Positions 33,695-41,454 of a stretch of 64,000 nucleotides of DNA are shown here, piece after piece. This stretch comes from Myxococcales bacterium (GTDB lineage Bacteria; Myxococcota_A; Polyangia; Nannocystales; Nannocystaceae): the NCBI GenBank assembly GCA_020633315.1, contig JACKDV010000005.1:310001-374000 (forward strand), written 5' to 3'. Positions within the stretch are counted from its first letter, which is position 1, and each line of letters begins with the position of its first letter. Below the pieces are notes generated by a model. That model was not told the origin of the DNA. It was given only the letters and a program-made list of their open reading frames with translations, and ran no database searches. The translations under genes and the position numbers were made by a program.

Positions 33695-35905
33695 TCAGCC
33701 GTCGACGAGGAGCTGCTCGACCTCGTTGGCCGGGATCGGCTTGCTGAACAGGTAGCCCTGCCCCGACACGCAGCCCAGCGAGCGGAGCTGATCGGCCTGC
33801 ACGTTCTGCTCGATGCCCTCGGCGATGGCCTCGACCCCGAGGTTCTCGGCCAGGCTGAGGATGGTGCGGACCATCGCCGCGCTGCCGTCGGTGCCGTCGA
33901 GCGCGTCGATGAAGGCCTTGTCGATCTTCAGGCCGTCCACCGGGAAGCGGTGCAGGTAGCTCAGCGAGGAGTAGCCGGTGCCGAAGTCGTCGACCCACAG
34001 GTGCACGCCCTGCTCCTTGAGGTCGGTGATGAAGCGCTGCACCACGTCGGCGTTCTTGACCAGCACGCTCTCGGTGAGCTCGAGCTTGAGCGCCCCCTGG
34101 GCCAGGCCGTGCTGCTCCACCAGCGACTGGATCTCCTCGAGCAGCCGCGGGTCGGCCACCTGCCGGCCGCTGAGGTTGACCGCCATCGTCAGGCGGCGCC
34201 CCTGCGGCAGCATCTTGGTCCACTCGGCGAGCTGGCGCGCGGCCTCCCGCAGCACCCACCGCCCCAGCGGCACGATGAGCCCGGTCTGCTCGGCGATGGG
34301 GATGAACTCGGCGGGGCTCACCAGGTCGCGACGGGGGTGCCGCCAGCGGACCAGGGCCTCGAAGCCCATGAGCTTGCCCGTGCCCAGCTCCACGATGGGC
34401 TGGTAGCGCAGCTCGAACTCCTTGCGATCCACCGCCTGCCGCAGCGCGACCTCCATGCGCAGGCTGGAGAGCGCGTCGTCCCGCATCTTGGTCTCGAAGA
34501 TCCGCAGGCGATCGTGGCCCTCCTCCTTGGCCCGGTTGGCCGCGGCGCCCACGTCGTTGATCACGTCCTCGGAGTCCTGGTAGCCGCGACGGCTGGTGGT
34601 CAGGCCGATGCTCACCGTGGTGTAGACGGTCTGGCCCTCCACCTCGAAGGGCTCGCCCACCGAGCGACGGATCCGCTCGGCGATGAGCGCCCCCTGCTGC
34701 ACGTCGTCGACGTTCTCGAGCAGGATCGCGAACTTGTCGCCGCCGAAGCGGCTCACGGTGTCGCCCGGGCGCACGCAGGCCACCAGCCGGCGGGCGAGGA
34801 TCGAGAGCATGGTCTCGGCCGCGCGGTGGCCGATGCTGTCGGCCAGCCAGCGGAAGCGATCCACGTCGACCATCATCACCGTGAACGAGTAGTCGTCGTA
34901 GGCGTTGGCGAGGTCGATGGCGTTGCGCAGGCGCTCGAGGAAGGGCTCGCGGCGCGGGAGGTTGGTGAGCGGATCCTGGCGGCTCTCCTCGAGCAGCTTC
35001 TGCTCGCGCAGGCGGTAGTTCGAGGTGTCGGTGAGCGAGCCCGCCATGCGCACGGGGTTGCCCACGCCGTCGCGCTGCACCACGCCGCGGCTGATCACCC
35101 AGCGGTAGGTGCCGTCGGAGGCCCGCAGCCGGTGCTCGAACTCGTGGAAGGGCTTGTGCCCGGCCAGGTGGGTGTCGAGGTCGGCCCGCAGCCCGAGCAG
35201 GTCGGCCGGGTGCACGCGGTCGAACCACTCGTCGGCCGAGTTGCTCAGCTCGTCCACGCCGTAGCCCAGCAGCTCGCGCCAGCGCCGGGAGAAGTGCATC
35301 TCGCCGCTGTCGAGCATCCACTCCCACACGCCGTCGTTGGCCCCGCGCACCGCGAGGGCGAAGCGCTCCTGTACCTCGTTGACCTCGGTCTGCAGCCGGG
35401 CCTGCTCGATGGCGCCGTGCACCGCCATCTCCATCAGCGGGCCGGTGAGCTCGTCGGCGAGCAGGTACGACGCCGCGCCCTCGTTGAGCGCCTGGGCGCG
35501 CCGCAGCGAGCGGGTCATGGCCCGCCCGTCGGCGTCGATGAACACGATGGGCACCGGCGGCACCCGTCGATCCCGGATGAAGCGAGACCAGCCCTGCCGC
35601 TCCTCGAGCGCGAGGTAGAGCACGGCGTCGTAGTGGGCCGAGCGCAGCGCCTCCACGGCCACCGCGTCGTCGACCGCATGATCGACGGTGACGAGCGGGC
35701 TGCCCACGCCCCGCATCATGTCGGCGATGCGGGTGTGCTCGTCGCGACCGCCCTCGGCCACCAGCAGCAGCCGCAGCGAGCGACGCTCCGGGGCCGTCGA
35801 GACCCGCCGACGCGCCCGCCCGGCGGGGCCCGATCCCGCGGAGGACTCGGGGGGCTCGTCGGCGCCATCGTTGCGTCGCCGGCCGGTTGGGTTGGAATCC
35901 GTCAT
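33695..35905 (-). CDS. PAS-GGDEF-EAL cyclic-di-GMP protein with altered GGDEF
   Basis: 736 residues. A receiver-like region (about 45-170) is followed by a PAS domain (about 180-300, ANDGVWEWMLDSGEMHFSRRW), a GGDEF domain and an EAL domain. The GGDEF signature reads RFGGDKF, so the catalytic Glu is replaced and cyclase activity is doubtful. The EAL part keeps FEALVRW, LELTES and DDFGTGYSSLSYL, as expected of an active phosphodiesterase. It probably degrades c-di-GMP, with the cyclase domain as a sensor. ATG 35905 was preferred over an in-frame start at 35947. Confidence 0.92.
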   Translation of the reverse strand: MTDSNPTGRRRNDGADEPPESSAGSGPAGRARRRVSTAPERRSLRLLLVAEGGRDEHTRIADMMRGVGSPLVTVDHAVDDAVAVEALRSAHYDAVLYLALEERQGWSRFIRDRRVPPVPIVFIDADGRAMTRSLRRAQALNEGAASYLLADELTGPLMEMAVHGAIEQARLQTEVNEVQERFALAVRGANDGVWEWMLDSGEMHFSRRWRELLGYGVDELSNSADEWFDRVHPADLLGLRADLDTHLAGHKPFHEFEHRLRASDGTYRWVISRGVVQRDGVGNPVRMAGSLTDTSNYRLREQKLLEESRQDPLTNLPRREPFLERLRNAIDLANAYDDYSFTVMMVDVDRFRWLADSIGHRAAETMLSILARRLVACVRPGDTVSRFGGDKFAILLENVDDVQQGALIAERIRRSVGEPFEVEGQTVYTTVSIGLTTSRRGYQDSEDVINDVGAAANRAKEEGHDRLRIFETKMRDDALSSLRMEVALRQAVDRKEFELRYQPIVELGTGKLMGFEALVRWRHPRRDLVSPAEFIPIAEQTGLIVPLGRWVLREAARQLAEWTKMLPQGRRLTMAVNLSGRQVADPRLLEEIQSLVEQHGLAQGALKLELTESVLVKNADVVQRFITDLKEQGVHLWVDDFGTGYSSLSYLHRFPVDGLKIDKAFIDALDGTDGSAAMVRTILSLAENLGVEAIAEGIEQNVQADQLRSLGCVSGQGYLFSKPIPANEVEQLLVDG

Positions 35906-35962
35906 CGCATCATCGGTTCGCGGAGCAATCCGCGACGGGAGCCGCACGATCCATCGAGCGAC

Positions 35963-36259
35963 CTACCAGCTCCCGTGACTGCCGTGGGAGCCATGACTGC
36001 CGTGCGAGCCATGGCTGCCGTGCGAGCCGTGGCTGCCGTGCGAGCCGTGACTACCATGTGAGCAGTGCGTGGGCGCAGCCATCGGACCACCTGGATCGGT
36101 GATCGGAAGGTCGGGACCTTCGTCCGCGTGGTCCTTGGCCTTCTGGGAGATCGAGCGTTGATCACCGCTCAACATCTCGGCCGGCTCACGCGAGAACGAC
36201 GGCAGCGCCGAGAGGTCCTCGCCGTCGTCATCTTCGGGGGCACGCTCGTCCTGGGCCAT
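35963..36259 (-). CDS. Small protein ending in ten Ser-His-Gly repeats (HXS-type RiPP-precursor candidate)
   Basis: 98 residues. The first 60 are hydrophilic and acidic (a leader-like region without signal peptide). After PTHC the rest is SHG repeated ten times and a final SW. Read as His-Gly-Ser, the tail fits the His-Xaa-Ser repeat of HxsA-type precursor proteins, which are modified by radical-SAM enzymes. The gene has its own extended -10 (TGATATGAT) and a GGAG ribosome site. The upstream neighbour encodes an HxsD-like protein. Modification is an inference; an unmodified metal-binding tail is also possible. Confidence 0.7.
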   Translation of the reverse strand: MAQDERAPEDDDGEDLSALPSFSREPAEMLSGDQRSISQKAKDHADEGPDLPITDPGGPMAAPTHCSHGSHGSHGSHGSHGSHGSHGSHGSHGSHGSW

Positions 36260-36263
36260 CGCA

Positions 36264-36289
36264 CTCGCTCCGCAGCGAGAATCATATCA
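36264..36289 (-). promoter_or_regulatory. Extended -10 promoter and ribosome-site hairpin of the SHG-repeat gene
   Basis: On the minus strand, TGATATGAT (36281-36289) matches an extended -10 element. Immediately after comes CTCGCT-GCGG-AGCGAG (36264-36279), a perfect 6-bp hairpin whose loop and 3' arm contain the GGAG placed about nine bases before the ATG. Pairing would hide part of the ribosome site, so translation may be regulated. Confidence 0.5.
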
Positions 36290-36377
36290 AAACACCGTGC
36301 GGAGGGCGCGGCATGGTGCGTTTTCGCCCCATCTTCCGTCGGAGGTGCCCGTCTCGAGCCAGCCGGGGGCGCTGGGC

Positions 36378-36596
36378 TCAGGCCGGAGGGCCGCGGCGCA
36401 CGGTGAGGCCCAGGGCGAAGTTCGCCAGCTCCCCGGCGATCTTCCGCTCGGCCGCGGCCGAGCGAGCCGTGACCCGCACGATCCAGTGGGTGGGCGTCTG
36501 CTCCCGCCGCAGCTCCGCCCAGCCCTCGAAGGTCCGAAGCGCCGAGTCCACGGCCTCGCCGGGGTACAGCTCGCGGTGGAACCTCAGCTCCTTCAT
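36378..36596 (-). CDS. HxsD-like small protein
   Basis: 72 residues. The sequence RELYPGEAVDSALRTFEGW, then HWIVRVTA and ELANFALGLTVRR, follows the pattern of HxsD proteins: a YxxxAVxxAxY-like helix, two strands, and a terminal ELLNxYxLR-like helix. HxsD is a short accessory protein of the His-Xaa-Ser modification system. The gene lies 118 bp upstream of the SHG-repeat gene and 44 bp after the kinase-TPR gene, all on one strand. No HxsB or HxsC radical-SAM gene is in the window, so the assignment rests on pattern and context. Confidence 0.6.
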   Translation of the reverse strand: MKELRFHRELYPGEAVDSALRTFEGWAELRREQTPTHWIVRVTARSAAAERKIAGELANFALGLTVRRGPPA

Positions 36597-36640
36597 GCCT
36601 CGACGCGGAGCATACCGCCTTTTGGCCGGGCCCGGCGGCC

Positions 36641-39600
36641 TCAGCCCGATCGGTGGCCCTCGAGCCAGGCGTCGATCTCGGCCACGTCCTCGTCGAAGAG
36701 CTCCCCGTAGCCCCCGAAGCCGTCGCGGGCCCGTCGGGCCAGGTCACGGGCCTCGGCGCGCGTTGCGTCGTCGTCCCACAGGGCCTTGGCCAGGGCAAAG
36801 CGCAGCGCCGCCCGAAAGCCCTCCCCCACCGCGCCCGCCTCGGTGATCCGCAGGCCCTCGCGCAGGTGCTCCTGGGCCTCGGCGGGCTGGCCCCGGTCGA
36901 GCGCGATCTCCCCCAGGGAGAGGAGGATCGAGGCGACGGCCGGATGGTCCGGTCCCAGGGCGGCGCGCGTGATCGCCAGGCCCTCCAGCAGCTCGGCGCG
37001 GGCGCCCTCTCGATCGCCGCGAGCTCGCAGCAGCTCTCCACGGTTGGCCCGGTAGGCGCCTCGCGCCGGGTGCCCAGGCTCGAGCTGCGCCTCGAAGATC
37101 GCGCCCACCCGATCGAGCGCCACCTCGGCCTCGTCCAGGCGCTCCAGCTCGATGAGCGAGCTCGCCTCGCTCATCAGCACGTGACCCACGTCGTCGTGGT
37201 CGGGGCCGTGCTCGGCCTCGAGGATCTCGCGCGCGCGCCGGAACAGCGCGAGCGCCTCCTCGTTGCGCCCCATCTGCAGCATCACGTGAGCCCGATCGGC
37301 GATCAGCCACGCGTGCTCGTGGTGCCGCTCGCCCGGGCCCGCCTCGAGGATCTCGGCCGCCTCGCGGTAGTAGCCCTCGGCCTCGAGCAGCCGATCCTGA
37401 TCGACCGCCGCGCGCCCCAGCGACGACAGGGCCCGCGACACCTGGGGATGCCGGGGGCCGAGCGCGGCCCGGGAGATCTCGAGCGCCCGCGAGTAGTGCT
37501 CGATGGCCTCGTCGTGCTTGCCCAGCGCCGCCACGGCGTAGCCGAGGTTCATCAGCGAGAACGCGAAGTCGGGGTGCTCCGGGCCGAGCACCTCCTCCAT
37601 GATCGCGGCGGTGCGGCGGTGCAGCACCTCGGCATCGCGAGGGCGCCCCAGCTCGCCCAGGCTGAGCGCCACGTTCTCCAGCGCGCCCGCCACCTCGGGG
37701 TGCTCGGCGCCGAGGACCTCCCGCTTGGCCTCGTGGGCCGCCTCGAAGCGCTCGAGCGCGCGGGCGTGCTCGCCGGTGGCCGAGTAGAGCACGCCGAGGC
37801 TGCCATCGAGGCGCGCGCGCGCCAGCGGATCGAGAGGCATGCGCTCGAGCGCCGCCTCGGCGTGACGAGCCCAGCGCAGCGCCTCGTCGGGGCGGCCGAG
37901 GGCCTCGGCGCACACGAACACCAGCCGCGACGCCGCATCGGCGGCGGCCGAGTGATCATCGGCCCCGGCCGCGAGCAGGGCGGCCTCGGTGAGGAGCTGC
38001 CGAGAGCTCTCGGGATCCCCCAGCCCCAGCTCGAGCGCGCCCAGCCGGATCAGCGCCCGCGCGACGGTGGGCTCGTGCCCCAGGGCGCGGGCGTCGGCGA
38101 GCGCAGCCCGGGCGCGGGCGAGGCCCTCGTCGTAGCGACCGCCGAGCTCGAGGGCGCGGGCCGCCTCGAGCTCGGCCTGGATCGCCTCGATGGCCGCGTG
38201 CCGCTCCGCGTCCTCGGGCAGCGGGAGCTCGGCCCGCAGCGTGTCCAGATCCTCGCAGCGGGTCAGCGACGGCAGCCCCAGCACCTGATCGGCCGCGTGC
38301 TGCACCCCGTTGGCGTCGGCCTCGAGCAGCAGCTCCACCGTCATCGTCATCGAGGCCCGTGCCTGCGCCAGGCAGGCCATGCGCGGGTCGAGCTCGGCCG
38401 CCTCGGAGCGCTCGGCCGCGCTGGTGCACACGCGCTGGTGGGCCGCCGTCCAGCGCTCGGCGTAGGCATCGAGGCGCTGCCCCGCGCGACAGGCCGCGTC
38501 CTCGGCATAGACCAGCCCGGTGTCCACGAACGATCGCCGCAGCCGCTCGCGTCGCTCGTCGTTCCACCCCCGGGTCATGAGCTGCTCGCCCGCCTCGCAG
38601 GCATCGGGATCGACCCGCACCAGCCCGGCCCAGCCGATGCCCCCCAGCGCCAGCGCGGCCGTGATCGCCAGCGCCACGGGGCGGGCCCGGGAGCGAGCGC
38701 CTCGCAGCTGGCCCAGCCGCTCGCGCAGCTCGTCCATGCTCGGGTGGCGGCGCACCGGCTCGGGCTCGAGCCCCCTTCCGATCAGCGCCCGCAGGGCCCG
38801 CGGCACCGCAAGCCGAGCCGAGCCGAAGTCGCGCTCGCCGTGGGCCTTCTCGTGGGCGAGCTCCTTGATCGTCCGCCCCTGGAACGGCCGACGCCCCACC
38901 ACCACCTCGTAGAGCGTGGCGCAGAACGAGAACTGGTCGGCCCGGGCGTCCGCGCTCCCGCCCGCGTGCTGCTCCGGGGCCATGTAGGCCGGCGTGCCCA
39001 TGGCCACGCCCTCGCAGGTGAGCTCGGTGGCGAAGACGTTCGAGCCCTCCACGCTCCAGCCCGCGGACGAGGCCGCGGCATCGAGCTCGGAGACGCTCTC
39101 GGGATCGCTCAGCCGCGCGAGGCCGAAGTCCATCACCAGCACCCGACCCTCGCGATCGATCATCACGTTGGAGGGCTTGAAGTCGCGGTGGACGAAGCCC
39201 GCCTCGTGCACCGCGGCCAGCCCCGCCGCCGCCTGCTCGAACACCTCGAGCACCTCGGGCAGCGCGGGTCCCCGGGCGGCCCACTCGTCGAGGGTGCGCC
39301 CCTCCACGTGCTCCATGGTGAGGAACACCCGCCCCTCGTGCAGGCCCACGTCGTAGATCGCCACCACGTTGGGGTGCGAGAGCCGGGCCTGGGCCACCGC
39401 CTCGCGTCGCATTCGCTCGTGGGCCCGCGAGCCCCCCCGCCGCGAGCGCTCGTGCAGCACCTTGACCGCCACCGTGCGATCGAGCTCGGGATCGTGGGCG
39501 ACCCACACCACGCCCATGCCCCCCGAGCCCAGGCGCCGCACGAGACGATAGCGACCCACGCGATCGCCGGCCCGCAGCGAGGCCTCGGCGATCGGCACGA

Positions 39601-39676
39601 GCGGCTCGGCGACGGTCTCCGAGACCACCACCGTCACGTCGTCGCCGAGCACCGACTCTCCCATCGTCTCCAGCAT
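36641..39676 (-). CDS. Ser/Thr protein kinase with transmembrane helix and TPR array
   Basis: 1011 residues. The kinase domain spans about 42-310, with GSGGMG, catalytic K72, HRDFKPSN (163-170), DFGLAR (183-188) and MAPEQ, all intact. A membrane helix follows (VALAITAALALGGIGWAGL). The rest holds about ten or more TPR/kinesin-light-chain-like repeats (ALERFEAAHEAKREVLGAEH, HYSRALEISRAALGPRH). This is the common myxobacterial layout of a cytoplasmic kinase controlled by an extracytoplasmic TPR sensor. Possible targets include Thr-rich partners of FHA proteins. ATG 39676 is used; 39664 is a near alternative. Confidence 0.93.
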   Translation of the reverse strand: MLETMGESVLGDDVTVVVSETVAEPLVPIAEASLRAGDRVGRYRLVRRLGSGGMGVVWVAHDPELDRTVAVKVLHERSRRGGSRAHERMRREAVAQARLSHPNVVAIYDVGLHEGRVFLTMEHVEGRTLDEWAARGPALPEVLEVFEQAAAGLAAVHEAGFVHRDFKPSNVMIDREGRVLVMDFGLARLSDPESVSELDAAASSAGWSVEGSNVFATELTCEGVAMGTPAYMAPEQHAGGSADARADQFSFCATLYEVVVGRRPFQGRTIKELAHEKAHGERDFGSARLAVPRALRALIGRGLEPEPVRRHPSMDELRERLGQLRGARSRARPVALAITAALALGGIGWAGLVRVDPDACEAGEQLMTRGWNDERRERLRRSFVDTGLVYAEDAACRAGQRLDAYAERWTAAHQRVCTSAAERSEAAELDPRMACLAQARASMTMTVELLLEADANGVQHAADQVLGLPSLTRCEDLDTLRAELPLPEDAERHAAIEAIQAELEAARALELGGRYDEGLARARAALADARALGHEPTVARALIRLGALELGLGDPESSRQLLTEAALLAAGADDHSAAADAASRLVFVCAEALGRPDEALRWARHAEAALERMPLDPLARARLDGSLGVLYSATGEHARALERFEAAHEAKREVLGAEHPEVAGALENVALSLGELGRPRDAEVLHRRTAAIMEEVLGPEHPDFAFSLMNLGYAVAALGKHDEAIEHYSRALEISRAALGPRHPQVSRALSSLGRAAVDQDRLLEAEGYYREAAEILEAGPGERHHEHAWLIADRAHVMLQMGRNEEALALFRRAREILEAEHGPDHDDVGHVLMSEASSLIELERLDEAEVALDRVGAIFEAQLEPGHPARGAYRANRGELLRARGDREGARAELLEGLAITRAALGPDHPAVASILLSLGEIALDRGQPAEAQEHLREGLRITEAGAVGEGFRAALRFALAKALWDDDATRAEARDLARRARDGFGGYGELFDEDVAEIDAWLEGHRSG

Positions 39677-39878
39677 GGCGGGTCGTCGCCCAGCCCCGCA
39701 AGGCCAGCCCGCGCCCAATCGCGGCGATCCGGCATCGAGGCGGCCGTCGGGAGCATGGCCCCTTACCCGGTTTTCGGCGGGGGTCCGTCCGCACGCAACG
39801 GAGCGAGGATCGGACGATCGCCGGCGACCCCGCCCCGGCGCGTGGCTCACCGTCCGCCGCGGTGTCATCCTCGCCGCG

Positions 39879-41381
39879 GTGACGACCTGGCTCGACGTGG
39901 CGACCCACTTCGCTCGCACCCGAGACCTCGACGAGGAGGTGATCGCCGTGCTGCGTTGCTTCGCCGGACCCGAGCCCCGCGGCGGCCCGCCGCCGCCCCC
40001 CGAGGAGCCGTGGGACGACAGCTTCGAGGCGCTCGAGCGAGAGCTGCTCGCCGTCGATCTCGCCGCGATCGCCGGCCGGCTCATGGGCGAGGTGGACCAC
40101 GGCCAGGCCGAGCTCTTCGCCCGCCGGGTGCAGTCGGTCGATGCCGCGATCGCGGCGCTGCACGACGACGTGGGCCGGCTGCTGCGGGTGGGGCTGCGCC
40201 ACCGCCTGCGCACCGTGACCCGTGGGCGCACGGCCCGGGCCACCCGCACCCGCGCCCTGGCCGACTTCTACTACAGCGTGGCCGGGCTCCATCGCTCGCG
40301 TCGCCTCGGCGGCGAGCACCTGGTGATGGAGCAGCACGTGAGCCGGCTGCGGTGGCGGCGGGTGAGCGACGGGGTGGAGCACGCCCAGCTCGAGGGACGC
40401 AGCGACCTCGGCCCGCTGCACGTCAACCTGCTGCGCATCGAGCCGGAGCACGTCCACCTGCGGGTGCTCGACTGCCGCGAGTCGGTGGAGCGCGGCGAGC
40501 CCTTCCACGCCCTCGTCTCGGCCCATGGCGCCATCGCAGGGGTCTCGGGGGGCTTCTTCCTCTACTCGGAGCCCGACATCGCCCCGCCCTCGCGGCGCTT
40601 CGATCCGGTGGGCCTGCTGATGGACGAGGGCGAGGTGCTCGGTCCCCCCGTGTTCGCCCGGGGGGCCGTGCTCGTGCACGACGACGGCACCGTCGCCATC
40701 GATCGCGTGAGCATGAGCCAGGTGGAGATCGAGGCGCCGAGCGGCGCGCGCTGGCGGCCGTCGGCGGTCGTCAACCGGGCCCACGCCCGCCGCGGCCCCG
40801 ACCGGCCCGGCGCCGCCGTGGTGGGGCACGAGGTGGTCGCCGTGGGCCGCTCGCTGCCGGTGCCCCTCAATGGCTTCGTGCTCGAGCCCCCGCCCGGGGT
40901 GGAGCTGCGCCCCGGTGATCGCCTGCGCTACCCGGTGGTGCACGGCCCCGCGGGCCGGCCCCTGCGCACGGGGATCGCCGGCGGCCCGCTGCTGCTGCAG
41001 GACGGCGAGCCCACCCTCGACATGCGCGCGGAGGACCTGTGGGGCTCGGCCCCGCCGGTGACCTTCTCGCAGGACGAGACCGGCGACCACAACCTGCTGC
41101 CCCGCCTCGCCGCCGGCCTCACCGACGAGGGCCAGCTGCTGCTCGCCGCGGTGGACGGCCGCAACCTCGAGCATGCGCTCGGCATGACCCTGGGCGGCGT
41201 GGCCCGCCTGCTGCGAGCCCTGGGCTGCCACCGCGCCACCAACCTCGACGGCGGCTCCTCCAAGCGCATGGTGGTGGAGGGCCGCACCTGCGACCTGGCC
41301 ACCACCGAGATCGTGGCCGAGGGCGTGGCCAGCACCCTGGTGAGGCCGGTGCACACCGGCCTGCTCGTGCTGCCCCGCTGA
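39879..41381 (+). CDS. Phosphodiester glycosidase (NAGPA-domain) protein
   Basis: 500 residues from GTG 39879. The C-terminal half has the NAGPA/phosphodiester glycosidase features: GVSGGFFL early and DGRNLEHALGMTLGGVARLL with CHRATNLDGGSSKRMVV near the end. The N-terminal 150 residues are helical and Arg-rich and not recognised. The longer frame upstream overlaps the divergent kinase start and was rejected. No signal peptide is evident, which is unusual for this mostly exported family. It ends at a strong bidirectional hairpin. Confidence 0.82.
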   Translation: MTTWLDVATHFARTRDLDEEVIAVLRCFAGPEPRGGPPPPPEEPWDDSFEALERELLAVDLAAIAGRLMGEVDHGQAELFARRVQSVDAAIAALHDDVGRLLRVGLRHRLRTVTRGRTARATRTRALADFYYSVAGLHRSRRLGGEHLVMEQHVSRLRWRRVSDGVEHAQLEGRSDLGPLHVNLLRIEPEHVHLRVLDCRESVERGEPFHALVSAHGAIAGVSGGFFLYSEPDIAPPSRRFDPVGLLMDEGEVLGPPVFARGAVLVHDDGTVAIDRVSMSQVEIEAPSGARWRPSAVVNRAHARRGPDRPGAAVVGHEVVAVGRSLPVPLNGFVLEPPPGVELRPGDRLRYPVVHGPAGRPLRTGIAGGPLLLQDGEPTLDMRAEDLWGSAPPVTFSQDETGDHNLLPRLAAGLTDEGQLLLAAVDGRNLEHALGMTLGGVARLLRALGCHRATNLDGGSSKRMVVEGRTCDLATTEIVAEGVASTLVRPVHTGLLVLPR

Positions 41382-41386
41382 TCGGG

Positions 41387-41420
41387 CCGAGGGCACGCGG
41401 CGGATGCAGCGTGCCCTCGG
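41387..41420. terminator. Bidirectional terminator hairpin
   Basis: CCGAGGGCACGC (41387-41398) and GCGTGCCCTCGG (41409-41420) form a perfect 12-bp stem with a 10-base loop. It lies between the converging glycosidase gene (stop 41381) and Cys-rich gene (stop 41455). Confidence 0.7.
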
Positions 41421-41454
41421 GCTCCCTCCGCAGAGGTCGTTCGGGCGCGTGGCC

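Noticed and set aside
39675..39878. Longer N-terminus for the NAGPA-domain gene
   Set aside because: It would overlap the kinase start on the other strand and is Arg/Pro-rich without conservation features; GTG 39879 fits better.
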